Assembly (NCBI GenBank): GCA_028284905.1
Contig: JANQQU010000022.1
Coordinates: 186,001 to 250,000 of the forward strand
Direction of reading: 5' to 3'
From: Calditrichia bacterium
Lineage (GTDB): Bacteria; Calditrichota; Calditrichia; RBG-13-44-9; J075
DNA length: 64,000 nt
Within the stretch, counting starts at the first letter, position 1, and every line of letters begins with the position of its first letter. Of this stretch, positions 43,830 to 52,382 are shown one piece after another. Under the pieces are notes generated by a model, which saw only the letters and a program-made list of their open reading frames with translations, did not search any database and had not been told where the DNA came from. The position numbers and the translations under genes are program-made.

Positions 43830-44495
43830 TTATCCGTCGTTCTCGGAGGCCTGCTTTTTCTTTTCTTCCAACTGCTTTTTCAAGCGGGCTTTTTCTTCTT
43901 CCAGCGCTTTCAGTCGTTTTTCCTGCGTCTCTTTCTCGTTAAGCAGATCGTTCTGGCTATGCAGGTAACGCACCTTCTGAATTGCGTCGTGCTTGTCTCG
44001 TTTGATGCCTTTCGTAGCAAAAACGATACTACTGACAACAGCGGTTACACCGCCGACAAACAAGGGGGGAGGATTGTCGTTGGCAACCCAAATCGGATAT
44101 CCAACTGCGAGCCCGACCAGTCCACCGATTGCCGCACCACCAGCAGCATAAACCCAGGTGTTTTTATTACCTTTATTTCTTTCAATCTCGGCACTACTAA
44201 TCGGAACAGCGGCGTAATCGTAAATTTCCCGGGAGCGTTCTACCCGGCGAATCTCCGCCATCGGAATCGTTTGTGATTTGCTGTCCGCGGCGTTAATCAT
44301 AGTAACTTCATTGTTGTCTTTGCGGACGATAATGCCTTCATGAATGTCGCCATTGCGAAGATATAGCTTTAAAGATTGCTCGCTTTCAATATCGGCGGTT
44401 TCCAAATAGCGGGAACCGGCACAATTACTCAGGATTACTGCAATGAAAAAGACGGTGACAATTCTTGTCACTTGTTGCCAAATGCTGATTCTCAT
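43830..44495 (-). CDS. Lipoprotein with glycine-zipper segment and coiled-coil tail
   Basis: A 221-residue protein with a lipoprotein signal ending LSNC (Cys about residue 25). A beta-rich part (about 40-90, SLKLYLRNGDIHEGIIVRKDNNEVTMINA) looks like an Sm-like or SH3-like fold. A glycine-zipper membrane segment follows (about 115-135, YAAGGAAIGGLVGLAVGYPI). The last 55 residues are a strongly charged coiled coil (EKETQEKRLKALEEEKARLKK). Family unknown. ATGA overlap with the divIVA stop shows coupling, which may tie the protein to the cell envelope at growth sites (inference). Confidence 0.75.
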   Translation of the reverse strand: MRISIWQQVTRIVTVFFIAVILSNCAGSRYLETADIESEQSLKLYLRNGDIHEGIIVRKDNNEVTMINAADSKSQTIPMAEIRRVERSREIYDYAAVPISSAEIERNKGNKNTWVYAAGGAAIGGLVGLAVGYPIWVANDNPPPLFVGGVTAVVSSIVFATKGIKRDKHDAIQKVRYLHSQNDLLNEKETQEKRLKALEEEKARLKKQLEEKKKQASENDG

Positions 44496-45316
44496 TTGTC
44501 AAAATCCTTTTTGTTAATAGTTTTTATTAAATCGTCAATCTGGATTCCTTTTTTAAAGAAATCATTAATTTCTTCCTCAGAAAGGGACGGCTCCGAAGGG
44601 CTTGATGCCAATTTGTCGTCCTTTTTCTCTGCTTTCTCTTCTTCTGTATATTGCTGGATGATTCTTTCAGAAGCGTCATCATCCTTTTTCTTCTTGGGTT
44701 TTGCAGCTGCTTTGCTGCTTTTTTTCTCGGAATTTTCAGAAGCCTCTGCATCCGCTTTCTTCGAAGCAGATTTGGTTTCGATCTCTGCTTCAGCATCCAT
44801 TTCTGCCTGGGAAAACTTCCGGGATTTCCAGGAACGGATTTTCGCTTGCTCATCCTCGGGAAGGATGTCATCAATTTCCATTACAGAAAGTAATTCGATC
44901 TGGGAAACAAGGATATGGCGCAGCCGGTTGATAAAGGACTCTTTTTGAGAACGCAGCCAGCTGATTTCTTCCCGGATTTGCCGGGCCTGCTTACGGGCGT
45001 TTTCAAGAATTTCCAGCGCTTTTAATTCTGCTTCTTTGGTAATAAGGTCTGCTTGACGGCGGCTGCTTTCTTCCGATTGCTTTTTAACTTCCTGCACATT
45101 CAGAAGTGTTTCCCGTAAATTCTTTTCGTTATCCTGATAATTGGAGAGCTTGGCATCCAGTTCAACAATTTTGTGATTGAGTTTCTTGTTGTCTTCCAGT
45201 AGCTCTTCGTACTGCTCGGATACCATATCGAGAAATGTCTGTACTTCTATGGGATCGAATCCACGTAGTCCTTTACGAAATTCCTGCTTGCGAATTTCCA
45301 GGGGAGTAAGTTTCAA
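44492..45316 (-). CDS. DivIVA-domain coiled-coil protein (TTG start)
   Basis: A 274-residue protein with an N-terminal DivIVA domain (MKLTPLEIRKQEFRKGLRGFDPIEVQTFLDMVSEQY) and a long coiled coil to about residue 160. A charged Ser/Lys/Glu-rich tail follows. DivIVA proteins mark curved membrane and recruit division or envelope enzymes. The start is taken as TTG 45316 because AAGGAG (45323-45328, minus) is 6 bases upstream and the family MKLTP start results. An upstream ATG (45349) lacks a ribosome-binding site. yggS upstream and the lipoprotein downstream are on the same strand. Confidence 0.87.
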   Translation of the reverse strand: MKLTPLEIRKQEFRKGLRGFDPIEVQTFLDMVSEQYEELLEDNKKLNHKIVELDAKLSNYQDNEKNLRETLLNVQEVKKQSEESSRRQADLITKEAELKALEILENARKQARQIREEISWLRSQKESFINRLRHILVSQIELLSVMEIDDILPEDEQAKIRSWKSRKFSQAEMDAEAEIETKSASKKADAEASENSEKKSSKAAAKPKKKKDDDASERIIQQYTEEEKAEKKDDKLASSPSEPSLSEEEINDFFKKGIQIDDLIKTINKKDFDK

Positions 45317-45384
45317 AATGAACTCCTTAAAATAAATTGGGTGAACCACTCATAATTTTTTAGAACCAGTAAGTCTGCCAGTTG

Positions 45385-46071
45385 TTACCGGCTGCCAAAG
45401 ATGGCGGAGCCGATACGAACCATGTTCGCTCCTTCTTCAATCGCAGACTCAAAATCTGAAGACATTCCCATAGAAAGAGTGCCAATATTAGCATTTTCCA
45501 GTTTCAGGGTTTGCGCTTCGTCATAAATTTCTTTTAATCGTTTAAAACAATCACGCACTTGTTCGTCTTCTGCACTGTAGATAGCGATTGTCATAAATCC
45601 CCGGGCCGATAAATTGGGCAGACGATCAATCGCCTTCAGCAATGTTAACGCTTCTCGCGGATGGCATCCGATCTTGGATGTTTCCCCACTGGTATTTACT
45701 TCAATTAAGACAGGCATTTTCAGGGACATTTTTGCACAGCGAGCATCGATTTCTTCTGCCAGGGCAATATTGTCCACAGATTGAATCATGTCAAATAGTT
45801 TTACGGCATATTTTACTTTATTACGTTGGAGATTACCGATCAAATGCCGGGTGACGCCTTCTTTCACATCAGGTAATTTCTGACGGGCCTCCTGGATTCG
45901 ATTTTCTCCGATATGTGCTACTCCGGCATCAACCGCCGCATTCACCTGCGCTGCCGAAAAAGTTTTTGTGACAGCTATTAAGGTAATGTCTTTCGGGGAT
46001 TTTCCCGCTTTTACGGCTGCATTAGCAATGCGGTCGTTTATGATACTAAGGTTCTCTTTGATTGATCCCAT
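45385..46071 (-). CDS. yggS: YggS-family PLP-binding homeostasis protein
   Basis: A 228-residue TIM-barrel PLP carrier. It has the Schiff-base Lys in ITLIAVTKTF (about residue 35), HIGENRIQEA, HLIGNLQRNK, EVNTSGETSKIG and the phosphate-binding LSMGMSSDFESAIEEGANMVRIGSAIFG. YggS proteins keep pyridoxal phosphate and amino acid pools balanced. Its place upstream of divIVA matches the order seen in many bacteria (yggS near ylmG/divIVA). Length agrees with about 230 for the family. Confidence 0.95.
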   Translation of the reverse strand: MGSIKENLSIINDRIANAAVKAGKSPKDITLIAVTKTFSAAQVNAAVDAGVAHIGENRIQEARQKLPDVKEGVTRHLIGNLQRNKVKYAVKLFDMIQSVDNIALAEEIDARCAKMSLKMPVLIEVNTSGETSKIGCHPREALTLLKAIDRLPNLSARGFMTIAIYSAEDEQVRDCFKRLKEIYDEAQTLKLENANIGTLSMGMSSDFESAIEEGANMVRIGSAIFGSR

Positions 46072-46146
46072 TATGATCCGGTCATTTTTAGTTGATACGC
46101 GCTATCGTAGTAACATCGAGATAATAATTGATATTTGTACGGGAAT

Positions 46147-46470
46147 TTATTTATCCTTACTCGTAGGCTGGAATCCAAAACTTCTACCGGGATCATTAAG
46201 TCCTTTAAGCTTGATTTCGCCAAACTGTTGTTCATATTTGTCTATATTGTCTTCCAGGGCCTTCAGCAAAGATTTCGCATGCTGGGGCGTCATAATGATG
46301 CGCGAATATACTTTGGCGCGGGGAATGCCAGGAAGTAAGCGACTAAAATCCAGAACGAATTCTGCACCGGAATGATTAATTATTGCAAGGTTCGCGTATG
46401 TGCCTTCGGCCTGCTCCGGAGGAAGTTCGATGTTCACCTGCTGCTGGAGCGGTTTGTTTTCCTGACTCAT
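46147..46470 (-). CDS. DUF3467-family protein
   Basis: A 107-residue protein matching DUF3467: VNIELPPEQAEGTYANLAIINHSGAEFVLDF, a stretch with PGIPRAKVYSRIIMTPQHAKSLLKAL, and a final GEIKL. This small beta-plus-helix fold is common in Bacteroidota and other FCB bacteria and has no known function. It lies 75 bases upstream of yggS on the same strand and may be the first gene of that transcript. GGAAATAAA gives only a weak ribosome-binding site before ATG 46470. Confidence 0.85.
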   Translation of the reverse strand: MSQENKPLQQQVNIELPPEQAEGTYANLAIINHSGAEFVLDFSRLLPGIPRAKVYSRIIMTPQHAKSLLKALEDNIDKYEQQFGEIKLKGLNDPGRSFGFQPTSKDK

Positions 46471-46577
46471 TTTATTTCCTTTATTTATTTCGTTTTTTCA
46501 GGCGATATATATTCTTATTTTATACGACTGGAAAATATACTGTTAATCAAAAATGATTGCAAGCGATTGATATTTGT

Positions 46578-48419
46578 ATGGCGCCCATTCCTGAACATAT
46601 AATAGACCGGATTCGAGAATCGGTAAATATTGTTGATTTGATTTCCCGCTACGTCTCCCTGCGGAAGCGTGGACGGAATTTTATTGGACTTTGCCCGTTT
46701 CACCAGGAAAAAACCCCTTCTTTTACCGTTAATCCGGAAAAGCAGATTTTTCACTGCTTTGGCTGCGGGCAGGGCGGTAATGCCTTTCGCTTTTTGATGC
46801 AGCACGAAAAGCTGAGTTTTGTGGATGCGGTCAAACGCCTGTCTGAAGAAACCGGCATCGAAATCCCGGTTTCAGAAGCGGTCAAGCAGCAAATCAGTGA
46901 TAAGGAACGACTGCTGAAAGCCAATGAAATGGCAATGCGATACTTTCAGTCCTCATTACATTCAGCACCGCCGGAAGTGACGAAATATCTTAGCAATCGT
47001 GGCGTGAACGCAGAGATGGTAAAAACGTTTAACATCGGATACGCCCCGGAAGGCTGGGATGGTTTGCAAAAGCAGGTCGAACGTTCCAAAATACCGGCGT
47101 CGCTTTTCAAAACTTTAGGATTGTTGCTGGAAAGTGAAAAAAGCAAACGACCCTACGATCGCTTTCGCCATCGCCTGATGTTCCCGATTCATAATACCTC
47201 CGGGAAAGTTGTCGGGTTTGGTGGCCGGGCGTTTACCGACGATAAGAAAACCCCCAAATATATCAACTCTCCGGAATCGCCGGTTTATCAAAAGAGCCGC
47301 ATTCTCTACGGATTATTTTCTGCCCGGGATGCCATTCGCGAGAATGAGTATGTGATTTTCGTTGAAGGGTATATGGATGTCATTCAATTATACCAGGCCG
47401 GTATTCGCCAGGTGGTGGCCACCAGCGGCACCGCGTTGACGGAATCGCATGCATCATTAATTCGCCGGTATGCCAATAAAGTGAAGATGTGCTATGATGC
47501 CGATCAGGCCGGGGTGAAAGCAGCCATGCGCGGCGGGGAAATCCTTTTCCAGCATGGGGTAGAGGTCGAAGTGCTGATTTTACCGCCCGGTGAAGACCCC
47601 GACAGCTTTGTGAAGAAAAACGGGAAAGATGCGTTTCTTGAAGCGCTTAAAAATGCGAAAGACTACATGGCCTTCCGTCTTGATCTGATGCGCAAAAAAT
47701 ACGATTTACAAACGGCAAACGGGCGATCGGCAGCGGTCGCGGAAATCGGAGAAGTCTTGAGCGTCATGCAGGATAATGTGCGTATGGATTTTTTCGTGGA
47801 AAAATCTGCGCAAGCCCTGCAAATTCCGCAGACGTTGCTAATGAATCAAATTCGGGAGCGGCGAAAGATGGCCGAAAGGCGTGCCAATTTTGTCAACGAA
47901 CCGGAAATGCCATTTCCGCCCGATGAGGGAGCTGCGCCGAAACGGTCCGCCCCATTGGTTTTCTCCGGGGCATGGGGAGGCGAGAAGGATGTTTTGCTGC
48001 TGCTGATTCAATTCTTTGCCGATATTTACGATTACGTTTTTAGCCACCTCAGCGCGGACGATTTTCTCAATGCGGAATTTCGTAAGCTATTTCTGATGTT
48101 ATCAGAATTACCCGCCGATACGGAGAAGAATATTTTGCACCTGGTACTGGATAATATTGAAAATGAAGAGCTGCGGGCATTGCTCCTCCGGGAAATGGAA
48201 CATACCAATCGGGAGTTTAGTAAACCGGCGTTATATCTGCAGGGATGCATAAAGCAAATTAAAATCGCGTACTATCAACAAAAATTTGAAATGGCCCAGT
48301 TACGTATAAAAGGTATGAAGCCGGACCATGCAGACTTTGCAACTACAATCAATGAAATGACTGCAGCGAAAATCGAACAAAAAAAGTGGGCAGCAGTAGT
48401 AATTCGCGAAGAAGAATAG
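46578..48419 (+). CDS. dnaG: DnaG, DNA primase
   Basis: A 613-residue primase that makes RNA primers at the replication fork. The N-terminal CHC2 zinc finger is CPFHQEKTPSF and HCFGCGQGGN (about 40-65). The catalytic core (about 125-330) has the TOPRIM motifs IFVEGYMDVI and CYDADQAGVKA, plus FGGRAF earlier. The C-terminal helicase-interacting domain (about 455-613) is present but diverged. Start ATG 46578 gives the family MAPIPEHIIDRIRESVNIVDLI. The upstream 46557 frame would add unrelated residues. No rpoD or rpsU is adjacent, unlike the macromolecular synthesis operon of gammaproteobacteria. Confidence 0.96.
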   Translation: MAPIPEHIIDRIRESVNIVDLISRYVSLRKRGRNFIGLCPFHQEKTPSFTVNPEKQIFHCFGCGQGGNAFRFLMQHEKLSFVDAVKRLSEETGIEIPVSEAVKQQISDKERLLKANEMAMRYFQSSLHSAPPEVTKYLSNRGVNAEMVKTFNIGYAPEGWDGLQKQVERSKIPASLFKTLGLLLESEKSKRPYDRFRHRLMFPIHNTSGKVVGFGGRAFTDDKKTPKYINSPESPVYQKSRILYGLFSARDAIRENEYVIFVEGYMDVIQLYQAGIRQVVATSGTALTESHASLIRRYANKVKMCYDADQAGVKAAMRGGEILFQHGVEVEVLILPPGEDPDSFVKKNGKDAFLEALKNAKDYMAFRLDLMRKKYDLQTANGRSAAVAEIGEVLSVMQDNVRMDFFVEKSAQALQIPQTLLMNQIRERRKMAERRANFVNEPEMPFPPDEGAAPKRSAPLVFSGAWGGEKDVLLLLIQFFADIYDYVFSHLSADDFLNAEFRKLFLMLSELPADTEKNILHLVLDNIENEELRALLLREMEHTNREFSKPALYLQGCIKQIKIAYYQQKFEMAQLRIKGMKPDHADFATTINEMTAAKIEQKKWAAVVIREEE

Positions 48420-48463
48420 TTTATTTATTGTTTTAATTCAGCCCGCAAGGGCGACCCAAAATA

Positions 48464-48485
48464 GCTCAGGACGCCAGTCCTGAGC
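48464..48485. repeat. Perfect hairpin in the short dnaG to GAF-reductase gap
   Basis: GCTCAGGAC (48464-48472) pairs with GTCCTGAGC (48477-48485) around GCCA. No T-run follows, so it is not a clear terminator. A smaller GCCCGCAAGGGC hairpin lies at 48441-48452. The pair resembles short palindromic intergenic elements. Confidence 0.55.
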
Positions 48486-48503
48486 GGTTATCAAGGAGAA
48501 GTA

Positions 48504-48974
48504 ATGCAAAACAAAGCAGAAAAATTTCAAGAAGCATTAACCGCTTCGGAAACGATTATAAACAACGGCCAAAGCCGTGACGAAAAACTGCTGGCAATTT
48601 GCCAGGTACTGGCAGATAAAATCGATTATTACGATTGGGTCGGTTTTTACCTTGTCGATCCGGAAAAGGAGCGGGAGCTGGTCCTCGGACCATATGTCGG
48701 CGAGGAAACCGATCATACCCGGATTCCATTCGGAAAAGGAATTTGCGGACAGGCAGCCGAACGGGAAGAGACTTTTGTTATTCAGGATGTGAGCGAGCAG
48801 GACAATTATCTATCCTGCAGCATTCATGTAAAATCCGAAATTGTGCTACCGATATTCAAGGATGGTAAAGTAATTGGAGAACTGGATATCGATTCCCATA
48901 CGAAAAATCCTTATACCGCCGAAGACAGCGAGTATCTGGAAACGCTTTGCGAGAAGTTATCGGTGCTTTTCTAA
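48504..48974 (+). CDS. GAF-domain free methionine-(R)-sulfoxide reductase
   Basis: A 156-residue single GAF domain of the fRMsr type, which repairs free oxidised methionine. The sequence has YYDWVGFYLVDPEKERELVLGPY, RIPFGKGICGQAAE with one active Cys, NYLSCSIHVKSEIVLPI with the other, and GELDIDSH. The third Cys present in E. coli fRMsr is not seen here, which is also true of some homologues. GGAG (48496-48499) lies 4 bases before ATG 48504. It is followed by a bidirectional terminator shared with sodA. Confidence 0.85.
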   Translation: MQNKAEKFQEALTASETIINNGQSRDEKLLAICQVLADKIDYYDWVGFYLVDPEKERELVLGPYVGEETDHTRIPFGKGICGQAAEREETFVIQDVSEQDNYLSCSIHVKSEIVLPIFKDGKVIGELDIDSHTKNPYTAEDSEYLETLCEKLSVLF

Positions 48975-48996
48975 ATTAAAAACATGCTTGTAAAAG

Positions 48997-49030
48997 AAAA
49001 CCCCCGTGCGTTTACACACGGGGGTTTTTT
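48997..49030. terminator. Bidirectional terminator between fRMsr gene and sodA
   Basis: CCCCCGTG (49001-49008) pairs with CACGGGGG (49017-49024). AAAA precedes and TTTTTT follows, so transcription can stop in both directions. Confidence 0.92.
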
Positions 49031-49056
49031 ATTGAAATTAGCTATTGATCGTAATC

Positions 49057-49662
49057 TTAGCTAGCAAAGCGCTTGGCAACTGCATCCCAGTCAACCACAT
49101 TCCAGAAAGCATTAATGTATTCCGGGCGGCGATTCTGGTAATTCAGATAGTATGCGTGCTCCCAAACATCCAGTCCGAGTAACGGGGACTGACCTTCGGA
49201 AATCGGGTTGTCCTGGTTCGGGGTAGAAGTAACTGCTACGGAACCATCGCTGTTTTTCACCAGCCAGGCCCAGCCACTACCAAAACGGGTCGCTGCAGCA
49301 TTGGAGAAAGCTTCTTTGAAATTGTCGAAATTGCCAAAAGCAGCGTTGATAGCGTCAGCAAGGTCGCCGGAGGGTGCGCCACCACCATTGGGGCTCATTG
49401 TCGACCAGAAGATGGTGTGATTGTAATGACCACCGCCATTATTGCGAACGGCGCCACGGATAGCGGCCGGAACGCTGTCCAGGTCGCTGAGCAAATCTTC
49501 AATACTCTTACCAGCTAATTCAGCATTGCCTTCCAGGGCAGCATTTAGCTTCTTTACATATCCACCGTGATGGAGGTCGTGATGAATTGTCATCGTACGT
49601 TCATCGATACTCGGTTCTAAAGCATTGTAATCATAGGGTAACGGAGGCAGTTGATGGGCCAT
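49057..49662 (-). CDS. sodA: Superoxide dismutase, Mn/Fe family
   Basis: A 201-residue cytoplasmic SOD. The metal ligands are His28-type in [13 protein letters not shown], His in [13 protein letters not shown], and Asp and His in [23 protein letters not shown] and the LDVWEHAYY block are typical of the Mn or cambialistic group rather than strict FeSOD (metal preference is inference). In HHGGYV, Gly-Gly replaces the usual Gln/Lys-Thr. GGAGC precedes ATG 49662, and a strong promoter lies 63 bases upstream. Divergent from tpx. Confidence 0.95.
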   Translation of the reverse strand: MAHQLPPLPYDYNALEPSIDERTMTIHHDLHHGGYVKKLNAALEGNAELAGKSIEDLLSDLDSVPAAIRGAVRNNGGGHYNHTIFWSTMSPNGGGAPSGDLADAINAAFGNFDNFKEAFSNAAATRFGSGWAWLVKNSDGSVAVTSTPNQDNPISEGQSPLLGLDVWEHAYYLNYQNRRPEYINAFWNVVDWDAVAKRFAS

Positions 49663-49724
49663 GGGAAGCTCCTTTCTATAAAAAATATTAAACGTTTACT
49701 TATCGACTTATTGGTCAGGCGGCT

Positions 49725-49753
49725 AAAATAGCGGCTAATGTGGCAGTTGTCAA
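49725..49753 (-). promoter_or_regulatory. Sigma-70 promoter of sodA
   Basis: On the minus strand TTGACA (49753-49748) and TATTTT (49730-49725) are 17 bases apart. It faces away from the tpx promoter, with 18 bases between the two -35 boxes. Confidence 0.75.
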
Positions 49754-49771
49754 GTTCAAAAACAAAAGGGC

Positions 49772-49800
49772 TTGACTGCTATGCGCTAATGTCTTAAAAT
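49772..49800 (+). promoter_or_regulatory. Sigma-70 promoter of tpx
   Basis: TTGACT (49772-49777) and TAAAAT (49795-49800) are 17 bases apart, about 70 bases before the tpx ATG. The pair with the sodA promoter leaves room for one shared regulator site in the 18-base centre (49754-49771). Confidence 0.72.
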
Positions 49801-49869
49801 TGCCGTTTCTAATTCCTTTGTAACCAAAATATCCATTAAGAGTCATATTATAAACGCAGGAGATAAAAC

Positions 49870-50382
49870 ATGAGCGATACAAGAACGATTACGATTGGCG
49901 GCACCCCGACAGCGGTAAGTGGCACTGTCCTAAAGGTTGGCGATAAAGCACCGGACTTTGATGCTGTAAGTCTGGATTTTAAGCCGGTAACCATGGGTGA
50001 TTTTGAAGGGAAAATTGTTGTATTCTCCAGCTTCCTTTCAGTAGAAACCGGTGTTTGTGATACCGAGATTCGGCATTTTAACGAGCTGGCAGCTTCGTTG
50101 AGTAAAGATGTAGAAATTGTAAATGTTAGCACCGATCTTCCTTTCTCCCAAAAACGCTGGTGCGGCGCCGCTGGTATTGACCAGGTAACGCTCATTTCCG
50201 ATCACAAATCTGTCTCCTTTGGCAAAAACTATGGTGTGCTTCTGGACGATCGCAGAATGCTGGCACGTTGTGTTTTTGTTGTGGATAAGGAAGGTGTCAT
50301 TCGTTACATTGAACTGGTGCCGGAACTGGGAACTGAGCCGGATTATGATGCATTGATGGATGCCGTAAAGGCCCTGGTATAA
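49870..50382 (+). CDS. tpx: Tpx, thiol peroxidase
   Basis: A 170-residue atypical 2-Cys peroxiredoxin that reduces hydroperoxides with thioredoxin. Motifs are VGDKAPDFDAVSLDF, the peroxidatic Cys in SVETGVCDTEIRHFNE, and the resolving Cys in QKRWCGAAGIDQV. The usual PS[ILV]DTxVC box reads LSVETGVC, so the conserved Pro and Thr around the active Cys are partly changed, yet Arg in the later RCVFVVDKEG context is kept. GGAG (49859-49862) precedes ATG 49870. Divergent from sodA, with which it likely forms an oxidative-stress module. The efflux permease gene starts 44 bases downstream. Confidence 0.92.
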   Translation: MSDTRTITIGGTPTAVSGTVLKVGDKAPDFDAVSLDFKPVTMGDFEGKIVVFSSFLSVETGVCDTEIRHFNELAASLSKDVEIVNVSTDLPFSQKRWCGAAGIDQVTLISDHKSVSFGKNYGVLLDDRRMLARCVFVVDKEGVIRYIELVPELGTEPDYDALMDAVKALV

Positions 50383-50426
50383 ATTCTGGATCGCTTCCGG
50401 TAGCAGTAATAATTACAGGATTTAAT

Positions 50427-51668
50427 ATGGCTATAATTACCGGAATTCTAGCGGAAATATGGAAATTGCTGGCGGAAATGGCACCCTATCTGTTACTGGG
50501 GTTTGGTGTTGCCGGCGTGCTTCATATCTTCCTCCCGAAAGAAAAAGTCGCTCGCCATTTGGCGGATGATAATATAAAAGCAGTTTCAAAAGCGGCACTC
50601 CTTGGGGTGCCGCTGCCATTATGTTCCTGCGGCGTTATTCCCGTCGCAGCCCACCTTGAAAAGCAGGGCGCTAACCGCGGCCCGATTCTCTCATTTCTCA
50701 TCTCTACACCGACAACCGGTGCCGATTCTATTCTGGCAACATATGCCCTGCTCGGCCCGTTGCTGGCCATCGCCCGGCCCATTGCGGCATTCTTCAGTGG
50801 ATTGCTGGCTGGCGGCATTTCGAATGTGCTGGATAAAGAAGCGCACCCATCAACGCTCAGAGAAGAAGTATGCGCAGTGCCTCCCACTGAATCAACCGAA
50901 GCCAAGCCATCATTTGCGGAACGAGTCCGGGAAGTGTTGGAATATGCTTTTGTCGACCTCATTGCTGACGTCTCAAAATGGCTGGCCATCGGCATCATTG
51001 CCGGTGGAATCATTAGTTATGCTTTGCCGACGACCGTGATCGAACAATTTCTGGGAAATCCTGTCGCTGCTTATACCGCGATGCTGTTGATTGGCATTCC
51101 GCTGTATGTTTGTGCTACCGGCTCGATCCCAATCGCCGCATCCCTGATAATGAAAGGGCTTTCCCCCGGTGCCGGATTTGTATTCCTCTTTGCCGGACCA
51201 GCAACCAATACCGCGACACTCTCTTTTGTCGGTGGGAAAATGGGGCGAAAAAGTCTTGCAATTTATCTGATAACAATCCTGGTCAGCAGTATTGCATTCG
51301 GCTGGATTATTGATCTGATTTGGGCAATGTCCGGGTCGCAAATGTCCTGGGTCTCCGGACACATGGAAATGCTCCCGGCCTGGCTGCATACAGGCAGCGC
51401 CATTTTACTGCTGGGAATGATGGCTTATCCATTGACTAAGAAAAAAGCAAAATTGGAGGGTAAAGGTATGTTGTTGAAAATTGTTGATATGACCTGCGAC
51501 CACTGCCGGAAATCGATTGATACTGCATTACGGAAAGTGGAAGGCGTGAACGAAGTGCGAATCGATTTGGAAACCAAACAGGTAGAAGTGCTTGGTAATG
51601 TGGAAAACTTTCAGGTGTTGGCGGCAATAGAACAGGCCGGCTACCATGTTGCGGAAAATGAAGGATAA
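50427..51668 (+). CDS. SO_0444-type Cu/Zn efflux permease with C-terminal HMA domain
   Basis: A 413-residue membrane transporter of the DUF318/ArsP-like permease group. About eight membrane helices are seen. The repeated motif VPLPLCSCGVIPVA (helix 2-3) and GIPLYVCATGSIPIAA (second half) is characteristic, with Cys in both halves as likely metal ligands. The C-terminal 70 residues are a heavy-metal-associated domain with MTCDHC (MxCxxC class) that may pass Cu or Zn to the pore. Substrate is by family inference. It follows tpx by 44 bases and precedes the LON-N gene by 5 bases. Confidence 0.87.
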   Translation: MAIITGILAEIWKLLAEMAPYLLLGFGVAGVLHIFLPKEKVARHLADDNIKAVSKAALLGVPLPLCSCGVIPVAAHLEKQGANRGPILSFLISTPTTGADSILATYALLGPLLAIARPIAAFFSGLLAGGISNVLDKEAHPSTLREEVCAVPPTESTEAKPSFAERVREVLEYAFVDLIADVSKWLAIGIIAGGIISYALPTTVIEQFLGNPVAAYTAMLLIGIPLYVCATGSIPIAASLIMKGLSPGAGFVFLFAGPATNTATLSFVGGKMGRKSLAIYLITILVSSIAFGWIIDLIWAMSGSQMSWVSGHMEMLPAWLHTGSAILLLGMMAYPLTKKKAKLEGKGMLLKIVDMTCDHCRKSIDTALRKVEGVNEVRIDLETKQVEVLGNVENFQVLAAIEQAGYHVAENEG

Positions 51669-51673
51669 ATTAG

Positions 51674-52309
51674 ATGGCTGAAAATACCCGGATAGCTTTA
51701 TTTCCCCTGAATCTCGTATTATTCCCCGGGATGATATTGCCTTTACACATATTTGAACCGCGCTATAAAGAAATGATTGGCGAATGCCTGGAGCAAGATA
51801 AGGAATTTGGCGTGGTGTTTCTCGAAGAGGGGCATCTGCACACTGTTGGCTGTACCGCGAAAATTAGTAAAGTGCTCAAACGCTATGAAGATGGCCGAAT
51901 GGATATCCTCACCAAAGGGATAAAAAGATTTCGGCTGGATGAACTGAATCATGACCGGAAATTCCTGCAGGGTGAAGTTTCCGATCTGACAGACGTCCCG
52001 GAATCGCAAATACTGATTTCTGATGAACGTATATCCGAAGCCTGTGGGTATTTGAATCGGATTTTCGAAATCTCGAAGCAGGCCCATGATGAGGTTCAGC
52101 CAGGGGATTTATCTCCGGATGCCCTCACCTTTATGATTGCTACCGCCGGCGGGTATACTTTGCAGGAGCGCCAGACATTGTTGCAGGGGATCGATACTGC
52201 TGAACGGCTGGAAATAATCTTGTCGATGAAATCGAAAGTGATAAATCGGATGATCGCCGATCAGCGTCTGCGGGAAATGATTAACCTGAACGGTAATTTA
52301 ACTAATTGA
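51674..52309 (+). CDS. LON N-terminal-domain protein (stand-alone)
   Basis: A 211-residue protein that is only the substrate-recognition domain of Lon: IALFPLNLVLFPGMILPLHIFEPRYKEMIGECL, FGVVFLEEGHLHTVGCTAKI and GIKRFRLDEL. There is no AAA+ ATPase or Ser-Lys protease part. Such LON-N proteins (COG2802) are widespread; their role as adaptors or chaperones is unproven. ATG 51674 starts 5 bases after the permease stop, with AAGGA (51660-51664) upstream. Possibly one transcript tpx-permease-LON-N. Confidence 0.9.
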   Translation: MAENTRIALFPLNLVLFPGMILPLHIFEPRYKEMIGECLEQDKEFGVVFLEEGHLHTVGCTAKISKVLKRYEDGRMDILTKGIKRFRLDELNHDRKFLQGEVSDLTDVPESQILISDERISEACGYLNRIFEISKQAHDEVQPGDLSPDALTFMIATAGGYTLQERQTLLQGIDTAERLEIILSMKSKVINRMIADQRLREMINLNGNLTN

Positions 52310-52382
52310 TATTCAGCAGTTTAGATAGATCCAACCTGTATTTCTTAGAGCGGAAGAACATTTACTGAAGGAGCGAAAAAAG

